Shown in pieces: positions 1 through 8,637 of a DNA stretch of 64,000 bases; the first letter of the stretch is position 1; each line of letters starts with the position of its first letter. The position numbers and the translations under genes are program-made. The DNA is from Luidia sarsii (lineage: Eukaryota > Echinodermata > Asteroidea > Paxillosida > Luidiidae): NCBI GenBank assembly GCA_949987565.1, contig OX465118.1, forward strand, positions 6,600,538-6,664,537. Reading direction: 5' to 3'. The notes under the pieces were generated by a model. It was not told the DNA's origin, did no database searches, and saw only the letters and a program-made list of their open reading frames with translations.

Positions 1-72
1 GCCTAGCTGACTGAGGTTGGTTCTCTTTGCTTGATCATAAAATCATCATACTATGTTTGATTTCTGATTTTT

Positions 73-83
73 CACCACTGGTG
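73..83. repeat. Odd dyad CACCA-C-TGGTG in every monomer
   Basis: Two 5-bp arms flank a single central base. It is among the least variable parts of the monomer; almost every copy I read keeps it. Exceptions include CACAACTGGTGG near 47,070, CACTGGTTGTTGG near 50,068 and 51,450, CACTGATGG near 57,205 and 60,430, and the four CACTAGTGG copies listed separately. Such a dyad could be a protein-binding site, but no known binding consensus is matched. Confidence 0.7.
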
Positions 84-98
84 GTTGGATCTTTTCCA

Positions 99-114
99 GG
101 CCTGTTAGCAGGCC
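99..114. repeat. Hairpin-forming inverted repeat GGCCTG-TTAG-CAGGCC
   Basis: A perfect 6-bp stem (5 G-C or C-G pairs and one A-T) closes a 4-nt TTAG loop. It is present in all subtypes in some form. Common variants are GGCTTG on the left (a G-U pair in RNA), GGCT on the right (a G-U pair), GGCCCG on the left (a C-A mismatch) and TTTG in the loop. Most variants therefore keep five or six pairs if transcribed. The two sides of this inverted repeat recombine between subtypes (see findings). Confidence 0.8.
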
Positions 115-130
115 AAGTTTAAGATTCGTC

Positions 131-136
131 AATAAA
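131..136 (+). other. AATAAA hexamer, once per monomer
   Basis: CAATAAAATAATG is nearly invariant, so an AATAAA hexamer occurs about every 230 bp on the plus strand. Private losses include CAATAATATAATG at about 42,514 and 45,051 and CAATTAAAT at about 51,960, 57,027 and 60,250. If the plus strand were transcribed by RNA polymerase II, each unit would offer a potential polyadenylation hexamer. In an A-rich stretch the motif may be incidental. Confidence 0.35.
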
Positions 137-168
137 ATAATGAAGGAGATATTAACGTGCAAAGTGTA

Positions 169-181
169 TTTTTCTTTCCAG
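169..181 (+). other. Pyrimidine tract plus CAG (splice-acceptor-like), once per monomer
   Basis: An 11-base pyrimidine run is followed by AG. It resembles a eukaryotic 3-prime splice site and recurs in each unit at the same phase. The run varies by one T (subtype II), by CTCTCC for CTTTCC, and by private changes such as TTTATTTCC near 31,717 and 36,095. There is no evidence of an exon or of transcription here. Confidence 0.3.
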
Positions 182-219
182 CTTCTGTCCGGCGACTGAC
201 TGTTGTGTACTGCTGTCTG

Positions 220-227
220 CACACACA
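220..227. repeat. CA microsatellite run with 2, 3 or 4 units
   Basis: The run ends GCACACACAAG (four CA, 231-bp unit), GCACACAAG (three, 229-bp unit) or GCACAAG (two, 227-bp unit). The two-unit form is seen only at about 2,065, 4,134, 8,509, 9,660, 13,345, 14,727 and 16,800. Near 53,430, 55,966, 59,191 and 62,643 the run is interrupted as GCACAAACAAG, and near 58,040 and 61,264 as GCACAGACAAG. Slippage here plus one T in the pyrimidine tract accounts for nearly all length variation. Confidence 0.85.
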
Positions 228-231
228 AGCT

Positions 232-462
232 GCCTAGCTGACTGAGGTTGGTTCTCTTTGCTTGATCATAAAATCATCATACTATGTTTGATTTCAGATT
301 TTTCACCACTGGTGGTTAGATCTTTTCCAGGCCTGTTAGCAGGCCAAGTTTAAGATTCGTCAATAAAATAATGAAGGAGATATTAACGTGCAAAGTGCAT
401 TTTCCTTTCCAGCTTCTTTCCGGCGACTGACTGTTTAGTACTGCTGTCTGCACACACAAGCT
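232..462 (+). repeat. Monomer subtype I exemplar (TTTGATTTCAG, CCAGG, GGCCAAG)
   Basis: This is the most frequent form: TTTGATTTCAG before the dyad, TTAGATCT, CCAGGCCTG on the left arm of the hairpin and GGCCAAG on the right arm. It contains AGATCT at 318-323 (BglII recognition sequence) and AGGCCT (StuI), so both enzymes should cut most units of this class. This copy also has GTGCAT and TTTAGTACTG further on, a linked pair that travels together in many copies (for example 3,630-3,661, 5,690-5,731, 6,840-6,891 and 11,446-11,490). Confidence 0.9.
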
Positions 463-691
463 GCCTAGCTGACTGAGGTTGGTTCTCTTTGCTTGATCAT
501 AAAATCATCATACTATGTTAGATCTCAGATTTTTCACCACTGGTGGTTAGATCTTTTCCGGGCCTGTTAGCAGGCTAAGTTTAAGATTCGTCAATAAAAT
601 AATGAAGGAGATATTAACGTGCAAAGTGTATTTTTCTTTCCAGCTTCTGTCCGGCGACTGACTGTTGTGTACTGCTGTCTGCACACAAGCT
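463..691 (+). repeat. Monomer subtype III exemplar (TTAGATCTCAG, CGGG, GGCTAAG), 229 bp
   Basis: It is distinguished by TTAGATCTCAG before the dyad, CGGGCCTG on the left hairpin arm and GGCTAAG on the right arm. The unit is 229 bp because it ends with three CA units rather than four. It nearly always follows a unit ending in TTTAGTACTG and precedes subtype II, so I-III-II is a recurrent triplet. In the 11-37 kb stretch the same subtype usually carries GGAGCTATT instead of GGAGATATT (for example near 11,660, 18,800, 19,950 and 20,640), a younger sublineage. Confidence 0.88.
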
Positions 692-921
692 GCCTAGCTG
701 ACTGAGGTTGGTTCTCTTTGCTTGATCATAAAATCATCATACTATGTTCGATCTCAGATTTTTCACCACTGGTGGTTAGATCTTTTCCGGGCCTGTTAGC
801 AGGCTAAGTTTAAGATTCGTCAATAAAATAATGAAGGAGATATTAACTTGCAAAGTGTATTTTCTTTCCAGCTTCTTTCCGGCGACTGAGTGTTGTGTAC
901 TGCTGTCTGCACACACAAGCT
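692..921 (+). repeat. Monomer subtype II exemplar (TTCGATCTCAG, CTTGC, minus-one T), 230 bp
   Basis: Linked variants are TTCGATCTCAG, CGGGCCTG, GGCTAAG, AACTTGC in place of AACGTGC, one T fewer in the pyrimidine tract and GACTGAGTG in place of GACTGACTG. These markers co-occur tens of times, so this is an old lineage rather than chance. It is the subtype with the Pol III box B-like motif GTTCGATCTC (746-755). It becomes the dominant class at the right end of the window (58,300-64,000). Confidence 0.88.
695..763 (+). promoter_or_regulatory. Pol III box A/box B-like motifs and T5 run in subtype II (speculative)
   Basis: TAGCTGACTGAGG at 695-707 fits the tRNA-type box A form TRGCNNAGYNNGG with one mismatch. 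GTTCGATCTC at 746-755 fits the box B core GWTCRANNC at eight of nine positions, the final C being T. A TTTTT run, which would stop RNA polymerase III, lies at 759-763. Order, strand and spacing (about 38 bp between boxes) resemble a tRNA-derived promoter. Short degenerate motifs occur by chance, the tRNA arms are not otherwise recognisable, and the commoner subtype I carries GTTTGATTTC, which breaks the core. This may be a relic of a tRNA-derived element or coincidence. Confidence 0.2.
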
Positions 922-1152
922 GCCTAGCTGACTGAGGTTGGTTCTCTTTGCTTGATCATAAAATCATCATACTATGTTTGATTTCTGATTTTTCACCACT
1001 GGTGGTTGGATCTTTTCCAGGCTTGTTAGCAGGCCAAGTTAATTATTCGTCAATAAAATATTGAAGGAAATATTAACGTGCAAAGTGTATTTTTCTTTCC
1101 AGCTTCTTTCCGGCGACTGACTGTTGTGTACTGCTGTCTGCACACACAAGCT
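922..1152 (+). repeat. Monomer subtype IV exemplar (TTCTG, GGATC, GCTTG, TTAATTATT)
   Basis: It carries GATTTCTGATT, GTTGGATC (loss of the AGATCT site), AGGCTTG in the left hairpin arm, TTAATTATTCG in place of TTTAAGATTCG, and ATATTGAAGGAAATATT. The T in GGCTTG still allows a G-U pair with the opposite arm in RNA. Copies occur at about 1,670-1,770, 7,430-7,520, 8,110-8,210, 9,270-9,360, 12,950-13,050, 14,340-14,430 and 16,410-16,500. It is therefore concentrated in the first 17 kb, with milder relatives near 39,000 and 41,300. Confidence 0.85.
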
Positions 1153-2301
1153 GCCTAGCTGACTGAGGTTGGTTCTCTTTGCTTGATCATAAAATCATCA
1201 TACTATGTTTGATTTCAGATTTTTCACCACTGGTGGTTAGATCTTTGCCAGGCCTGTTAGCAGGCCAAGTTTAAGATTCGTCAATAAAATAATGAAGGAG
1301 ATATTAACGTGCAAAGTGTATTTTTCTTTCCAGCTTCTTTCCGGCGACTGACTGTTGTGTACTGCTGTCTGCACACACAAGCTGCCTAGCTGACTGAGGT
1401 TGGTTCTCTTTGCTTGATCATAAAATCATCATACTATGTTTGATTTCAGATTTTTCACCACTGGTGGTTAGATCTTTTCCAGGCCTGTTAGCAGGCCAAG
1501 TTTAAGATTCGTCAATAAAATAATGAAGGAGATATTAACGTGCAAAGTGTATTTTTCTTTCCAGCTTCTTTCCGGCGACTGACTGTTGTGTACTGCTGTC
1601 TGCACACACAAGCTGCCTAGCTGACTGAGGTTGGTTCTCTTTGCTTGATCATAAAATCATCATACTATGTTTGATTTCTGATTTTTCACCACTGGTGGTT
1701 GGATCTTTTCCAGGCTTGTTAGCAGGCCAAGTTAATTATTCGTCAATAAAATATTGAAGGAAATATTAACGTGCAAAGTGTATTTTTCTTTCCAGCTTCT
1801 TTCCGGCGACTGACTGTTGTGTACTGCTGTCTGCACACACAAGCTGCCTAGCTGACTGAGGTTGGTTCTCTTTGCTTGATCATAAAATCATCATACTATG
1901 TTTGATTTCAGATTTTTCACCACTGGTGGTTAGATCTTTTCCAGGCCTGTTAGCAGGCCAAGTTTAAGATTCGTCAATAAAATAATGAAGGAGATATTAA
2001 CGTGCAAAGTGTATTTTTCTTTCCAGCTTCTGTCCGGCGACTGACTGTTGTGTACTGCTGTCTGCACAAGCTGCCTAGCTGACTGAGGTTGGTTCTCTTT
2101 GCTTGATCATAAAATCATCATACTATGTTTGATTTCAGATTTTTCACCACTGGTGGTTAGATCTTTTCCAGGCCTGTTAGCAGGCCAAGTTTAAGATTCG
2201 TCAATAAAATAATGAAGGAGATATTAACGTGCAAAGTGTATTTTTCTTTCCAGCTTCTGTCCGGCGACTGACTGTTGTGTACTGCTGTCTGCACACAAGC
2301 T

Positions 2302-2532
2302 GCCTAGCTGACCAAGGTTGGTTCTCTTTGCTTGATCATAAAATCATCATACTATGCTTGATTTCAGATTTTTCACCACTGGTGGTTAGATCTTTTCCAG
2401 GCCTGTTAGCATGCCAAGTTTAAGATTCCTCAATAAAATAATGAAGGAGATATTAACGTGCAAAGTGTATTTTTCTTTCCAGCTTCTTTCCGGCGACTGA
2501 CTGTTGTGTACTGCTGTCTGCACACACAAGCT
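2302..2532 (+). repeat. Monomer subtype V exemplar (ATGCTTGATTTCAG)
   Basis: It carries ATGCTTGATTTCAG, preceded by GACCAAGG here and at 4,380, or by GACTAAGG at 45,850, 47,230, 47,930, 49,308, 50,690 and 53,683. In this copy the right hairpin arm is GCATGCC rather than GCAGGCC, which breaks one stem pair. The subtype is rare in the left half and common from 45 kb on, where it often has GGTAAGATC in place of GGTTAGATC. Confidence 0.85.
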
Positions 2533-2761
2533 GCCTAGCTGACTGAGGTTGGTTCTCTTTGCTTGATCATAAAATCATCATACTATGTTTGATTTCAGAT
2601 TTTTCACCACTGGTGGTTAGATCTTTTCCAGGCCTGTTAGCAGGCCAAGTTTCAGATTCGTCAATAAAATAATAAAGGAGATATTAACGTGCAAAGTGTA
2701 TTTTTCTCTCCAGCTTCTGTCCGGCGACCGACTGTTGTGTACTGCTGTCTGCACACAAGGT

Positions 2762-2992
2762 GCCTAGCTGACTGAGGTTGGTTCTCTTTGCTTGATCATA
2801 AACTCATCATACTATGTTCGATCTCAGATTTTCCACCACTGGTGGTTAGATCTTTTCCAGGCCTGTTAGCAGGCCAAGTTAATTATTCGTCAATAAAATA
2901 ATGAAGGAGATATTAACGTGCAAAGTGTATTTTTCTTTCCAGCTTCTTTCCGGCGACTGACTGTTGTGTACTGCTGTCTGCACACACAAGCT
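2762..2992 (+). repeat. Monomer subtype VI exemplar (AAGGTGCC, AACTCATC, TTTTCCACC)
   Basis: This is a marker monomer with CACAAGGTGCC just before the unit start, AACTCATC for AAATCATC, TTTTCCACC for TTTTTCACC and the TTAATTATT block. Further copies lie at about 4,830, 11,048, 18,188, 28,782 and 33,391. The 11,048 and 18,188 copies share an extra TTCTTTTTGC change, confirming that those two belong to one duplication. Confidence 0.88.
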
Positions 2993-5900
2993 GCCTAGCT
3001 GACTGAGGTTGGTTCTCTTTGCTTGATCATAAAATCATCATACTATGTTCGATCTCAGATTTTTCACCACTGGTGGTTAGATCTTTTCCAGGCCTGTTAG
3101 CAGGCCAAGTTAATTATTCGTCAATAAAATAATGAAGGAGATATTAACGTGCAAAGTGTATTTTTCTTTCCAGCTTCTTTCCGGCGACTGACTGTTGTGT
3201 ACTGCTGTCTGCACACACAAGCTGCCTAGCTGACTGAGGTTGGTTCTCTTTGCTTGATCATAAAATCATCATACTATGTTCGATCTCAGATTTTTCACCA
3301 CTGGTGGTTAGATCTTTTCCAGGCCTGTTAGCAGGCCAAGTTTAAGATTCGTCAATAAAATAATGAAGGAGATATTAACGTGCAAAGTGTATTTTTCTTT
3401 CCAGCTTCTGTCCGGCGACTGACTGTTGTGTACTGCTGTCTGCACACACAAGCTGCCTAGCTGACTGAGGTTGGTTCTCTTTGCTTGATCATAAAATCAT
3501 CATACTATGTTTGATTTCAGATTTTTCACCACTGGTGGTTAGATCTTTTCCAGGCCTGTTAGCAGGCCAAGTTTAAGATTCGTCAATAAAATAATGAAGG
3601 AGATATTAACGTGCAAAGTGCATTTTTCTTTCCAGCTTCTTTCCGGCGACTGACTGTTTAGTACTGCTGTCTGCACACACAAGCTGCCTAGCTGACTGAG
3701 GTTGGTTCTCTTTGCTTGATCATAAAATCATCATACTATGTTAGATCTCAGATTTTTCACCACTGGTGGTTAGATCTTTTCCGGGCCTGTTAGCAGGCTA
3801 AGTTTAAGATTCGTCAATAAAATAATGAAGGAGATATTAACGTGCAAAGTGTATTTTTCTTTCCAGCTTCTGTCCGGCGACTGACTGTTGTGTACTGCTG
3901 TCTGCACACAAGCTGCCTAGCTGACTGAGGTTGGTTCTCTTTGCTTGATCATAAAATCATCATACTATGTTCGATCTCAGATTTTTCACCACTGGTGGTT
4001 AGATCTTTTCCGGGCCTGTTAGCAGGCCAAGTTTAAGATTCGTCAATAAAATAATGAAGGAGATATTAACGTGCAAAGTGTATTTTTCTTTCCAGCTTCT
4101 GTCCGGCGACTGACTGTTGTGTACTGCTGTCTGCACAAGCTGCCTAGCTGACTGAGGTTGGTTCTCTTTGCTTGATCATAAAATCATCATACTATGTTTG
4201 ATTTCAGATTTTTCACCACTGGTGGTTAGATCTTTTCCAGGCCTGTTAGCAGGCCAAGTTTAAGATTCGTCAATAAAATAATGAAGGAGATATTAACGTG
4301 CAAAGTGTATTTTTCTTTCCAGCTTCTGTCCGGCGACTGACTGTTGTGTACTGCTGTCTGCACACAAGCTGCCTAGCTGACCAAGGTTGGTTCTCTTTGC
4401 TTGATCATAAAATCATCATACTATGCTTGATTTCAGATTTTTCACCACTGGTGGTTAGATCTTTTCCAGGCCTGTTAGCATGCCAAGTTTAAGATTCCTC
4501 AATAAAATAATGAAGGAGATATTAACGTGCAAAGTGTATTTTTCTTTCCAGCTTCTTTCCGGCGACTGACTGTTGTGTACTGCTGTCTGCACACACAAGC
4601 TGCCTAGCTGACTGAGGTTGGTTCTCTTTGCTTGATCATAAAATCATCATACTATGTTTGATTTCAGATTTTTCACCACTGGTGGTTAGATCTTTTCCAG
4701 GCCTGTTAGCAGGCCAAGTTTCAGATTCGTCAATAAAATAATAAAGGAGATATTAACGTGCAAAGTGTATTTTTCTCTCCAGCTTCTGTCCGGCGACCGA
4801 CTGTTGTGTACTGCTGTCTGCACACAAGGTGCCTAGCTGACTGAGGTTGGTTCTCTTTGCTTGATCATAAACTCATCATACTATGTTCGATCTCAGATTT
4901 TCCACCACTGGTGGTTAGATCTTTTCCAGGCCTGTTAGCAGGCCAAGTTAATTATTCGTCAATAAAATAATGAAGGAGATATTAACGTGCAAAGTGTATT
5001 TTTCTTTCCAGCTTCTTTCCGGCGACTGACTGTTGTGTACTGCTGTCTGCACACACAAGCTGCCTAGCTGACTGAGGTTGGTTCTCTTTGCTTGATCATA
5101 AAATCATCATACTATGTTCGATCTCAGATTTTTCACCACTGGTGGTTAGATCTTTTCCAGGCCTGTTAGCAGGCCAAGTTAATTATTCGTCAATAAAATA
5201 ATGAAGGAGATATTAACGTGCAAAGTGTATTTTTCTTTCCAGCTTCTTTCCGGCGACTGACTGTTGTGTACTGCTGTCTGCACACACAAGCTGCCTAGCT
5301 GACTGAGGTTGGTTCTCTTTGCTTGATCATAAAATCATCATACTATGTTCGATCTCAGATTTTTCACCACTGGTGGTTAGATCTTTTCCAGGCCTGTTAG
5401 CAGGCCAAGTTTAAGATTCGTCAATAAAATAATGAAGGAGATATTAACGTGCAAAGTGTATTTTTCTTTCCAGCTTCTGTCCGGCGACTGACTGTTGTGT
5501 ACTGCTGTCTGCACACACAAGCTGCCTAGCTGACTGAGGTTGGTTCTCTTTGCTTGATCATAAAATCATCATACTATGTTTGATTTCAGATTTTTCACCA
5601 CTGGTGGTTAGATCTTTTCCAGGCCTGTTAGCAGGCCAAGTTTAAGATTCGTCAATAAAATAATGAAGGAGATATTAACGTGCAAAGTGCATTTTTCTTT
5701 CCAGCTTCTTTCCGGCGACTGACTGTTTAGTACTGCTGTCTGCACACACAAGCTGCCTAGCTGACTGAGGTTGGTTCTCTTTGCTTGATCATAAAATCAT
5801 CATACTATGTTAGATCTCAGATTTTTCACCACTGGTGGTTAGATCTTTTCCGGGCCTGTTAGCAGGCTAAGTTTAAGATTCGTCAATAAAATAATGAAGG

Positions 5901-6444
5901 AGATATTAACGTGCAAAGTGTATTTTTCTTTCCAGCTTCTGTCCGGCGACTGACTGTTGTGTACTGCTGTCTGCACACAAGCTGCCTAGCTGACTGAGGT
6001 TGGTTCTCTTTGCTTGATCATAAAATCATCATACTATGTTCGATCTCAGATTTTTCACCACTGGTGGTTAGATCTTTTCCGGGCCTGTTAGCAGGCTAAG
6101 TTTAAAATTCGTCAATAAAATAATGAAGGAGATATTAACTTGCAAAGTGTATTTTCTTTCCAGCTTCTTTCCGGCGACTGAGTGTTGTGTACTGCTGTCT
6201 GCACACACAAGCTGCCTAGCTGACTGAGGTTGGTTCTCTTTGCTTGATCATAAAATCATCATACTATGTTTGATTTCAGATTTTTCACCACTGGTGGTTA
6301 GATCTTTGCCAGGCCTGTTAGCAGGCCAAGTTTAAGATTCGTCAATAAAATAATGAAGGAGATATTAACGTGCAAAGTGTATTTTTCTTTCCAGCTTCTT
6401 TCCGGCGACTGACTGTTGTGTACTGCTGTCTGCACACACAAGCT

Positions 6445-8637
6445 GCCTAGCTGACTGAGGTTGGTTCTCTTTGCTTGATCATAAAATCATCATACTATGT
6501 TTGATTTCTGATTTTTCACCACTGGTGGTTGGATCTTTTCCAGGCCTGTTAGCAGGCCAAGTTTAAGATTCGTCAATAAAATAATGAAGGAGATATTAAC
6601 GTGCAAAGTGTATTTTTCTTTCCAGCTTCTGTCCGGCGACTGACTGTTGTGTACTGCTGTCTGCACACACAAGCTGCCTAGCTGACTGAGGTTGGTTCTC
6701 TTTGCTTGATCATAAAATCATCATACTATGTTTGATTTCAGATTTTTCACCACTGGTGGTTAGATCTTTTCCAGGCCTGTTAGCAGGCCAAGTTTAAGAT
6801 TCGTCAATAAAATAATGAAGGAGATATTAACGTGCAAAGTGCATTTTTCTTTCCAGCTTCTTTCCGGCGACTGACTGTTTAGTACTGCTGTCTGCACACA
6901 CAAGCTGCCTAGCTGACTGAGGTTGGTTCTCTTTGCTTGATCATAAAATCATCATACTATGTTAGATCTCAGATTTTTCACCACTGGTGGTTAGATCTTT
7001 TCCGGGCCTGTTAGCAGGCTAAGTTTAAGATTCGTCAATAAAATAATGAAGGAGATATTAACGTGCAAAGTGTATTTTTCTTTCCAGCTTCTGTCCGGCG
7101 ACTGACTGTTGTGTACTGCTGTCTGCACACAAGCTGCCTAGCTGACTGAGGTTGGTTCTCTTTGCTTGATCATAAAATCATCATACTATGTTCGATCTCA
7201 GATTTTTCACCACTGGTGGTTAGATCTTTTCCGGGCCTGTTAGCAGGCTAAGTTTAAGATTCGTCAATAAAATAATGAAGGAGATATTAACTTGCAAAGT
7301 GTATTTTCTTTCCAGCTTCTTTCCGGCGACTGAGTGTTGTGTACTGCTGTCTGCACACACAAGCTGCCTAGCTGACTGAGGTTGGTTCTCTTTGCTTGAT
7401 CATAAAATCATCATACTATGTTTGATTTCTGATTTTTCACCACTGGTGGTTGGATCTTTTCCAGGCTTGTTAGCAGGCCAAGTTAATTATTCGTCAATAA
7501 AATATTGAAGGAAATATTAACGTGCAAAGTGTATTTTTCTTTCCAGCTTCTTTCCGGCGACTGACTGTTGTGTACTGCTGTCTGCACACACAAGCTGCCT
7601 AGCTGACTGAGGTTGGTTCTCTTTGCTTGATCATAAAATCATCATACTATGTTTGATTTCAGATTTTTCACCACTGGTGGTTAGATCTTTGCCAGGCCTG
7701 TTAGCAGGCCAAGTTTAAGATTCGTCAATAAAATAATGAAGGAGATATTAACGTGCAAAGTGTATTTTTCTTTCCAGCTTCTTTCCGGCGACTGACTGTT
7801 GTGTACTGCTGTCTGCACACACAAGCTGCCTAGCTGACTGAGGTTGGTTCTCTTTGCTTGATCATAAAATCATCATACTATGTTTGATTTCAGATTTTTC
7901 ACCACTGGTGGTTAGATCTTTTCCAGGCCTGTTAGCAGGCCAAGTTTAAGATTCGTCAATAAAATAATGAAGGAGATATTAACGTGCAAAGTGTATTTTT
8001 CTTTCCAGCTTCTTTCCGGCGACTGACTGTTGTGTACTGCTGTCTGCACACACAAGCTGCCTAGCTGACTGAGGTTGGTTCTCTTTGCTTGATCATAAAA
8101 TCATCATACTATGTTTGATTTCTGATTTTTCACCACTGGTGGTTGGATCTTTTCCAGGCTTGTTAGCAGGCCAAGTTAATTATTCGTCAATAAAATATTG
8201 AAGGAAATATTAACGTGCAAAGTGTATTTTTCTTTCCAGCTTCTTTCCGGCGACTGACTGTTGTGTACTGCTGTCTGCACACACAAGCTGCCTAGCTGAC
8301 TGAGGTTGGTTCTCTTTGCTTGATCATAAAATCATCATACTATGTTTGATTTCAGATTTTTCACCACTGGTGGTTAGATCTTTTCCAGGCCTGTTAGCAG
8401 GCCAAGTTTAAGATTCGTCAATAAAATAATGAAGGAGATATTAACGTGCAAAGTGTATTTTTCTTTCCAGCTTCTGTCCGGCGACTGACTGTTGTGTACT
8501 GCTGTCTGCACAAGCTGCCTAGCTGACTGAGGTTGGTTCTCTTTGCTTGATCATAAAATCATCATACTATGTTTGATTTCAGATTTTTCACCACTGGTGG
8601 TTAGATCTTTTCCAGGCCTGTTAGCAGGCCAAGTTTA
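6445..8637 (+). repeat. Copy of 1-2,193 displaced by 28 monomers (6,444 bp)
   Basis: Positions 1-2,193 and 6,445-8,637 agree in subtype order and in rare markers (AACTTGC, ATATTGAAGGAAA, TTTGCCAGG, two-unit CA run), with one difference noticed at 404 (C) versus 6,848 (T). The homology extends left beyond the window start. The 9-mer doublet lies between the two copies, so the longer displacement may have been stretched when the 9-mer duplicated. Confidence 0.9.

Larger units (their letters stand above)
1..231 (+). repeat. Reference monomer used for coordinates
   Basis: Monomer phase is arbitrary; I set position 1 at GCCTAG. Landmarks in order: TGATCA at 32-37; an odd dyad CACCA-C-TGGTG at 73-83; the AGATCT position at 87-92 (GGATCT in this copy, AGATCT in most); a hairpin at 99-114; a CpG at 127; AATAAA at 131-136; a CpG at 156; a pyrimidine tract at 169-179 followed by AG at 180-181; two CpGs at 190 and 193; a CA run at 220-227. 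The length 231 is 3 x 77, so reading frames stay in phase from one 231-bp unit to the next, which is why the same short frame recurs across the window. This first copy carries the CTG / GGATC variants near 64 and 88. Confidence 0.95.
1944..6096 (+). repeat. Tandem duplication of a 9-monomer unit (period 2,069 bp)
   Basis: 1,944-4,027 matches 4,013-6,096 at a constant displacement of 2,069 bp; I saw no mismatch at the lines compared. Shared rare markers include GACCAAGG, GCATGCC, AATAAAGG, GGCGACCG, AAGGTGCC, AACTCATC and TTTAGTACTG. The junction between the copies falls in 4,013-4,027, inside the hairpin. Outside these limits the sequences diverge at once (A versus G at 1,943/4,012; C versus T at 4,028/6,097). 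The duplication is therefore recent and complete, with just over two copies. Confidence 0.93.

Noticed and set aside
8..20. Hammerhead ribozyme core, as found in some satellites
   Set aside because: CTGACTGAG is not the CTGANGA core, and no matching GAAA with flanking stems is present on either strand.
99..118. Helitron 3-prime end (hairpin followed by CTRR)
   Set aside because: The stem is only 6 bp, and CTAA occurs inside or directly at the stem in some variants rather than about ten bases after it. No terminal TC partner can be assigned in a circularly repeating unit.
121..137. CENP-B box
   Set aside because: The only TTCG-containing stretch (ATTCGTCAATAAAAT) and the subtype II TTCGATCTC lack the remaining invariant positions of the box on either strand.
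143..157. AAGGAGATAT followed by AACGTG, resembling a bacterial ribosome binding site
   Set aside because: It is present in every unit, no open frame follows, and the array is eukaryotic in character.
46..228. Minus-strand frame of about 60 codons, repeated in identical or near-identical form at many places (6,490; 37,816; 40,124; 43,123; 45,887; 50,033; 52,337; 56,021; 58,094; 59,706; 61,318)
   Set aside because: It is one frame of the satellite monomer. It recurs only because 231 is divisible by three, and it opens or closes with ordinary monomer variants. There is no sign of codon-level constraint and no recognisable domain.
2229..2423. Plus-strand frames of 64-65 codons at 2,229, 4,298 and 45,523
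   Set aside because: They arise where a unit variant removes a stop; the first two are the same segment copied by the 9-mer duplication. They are not genes.
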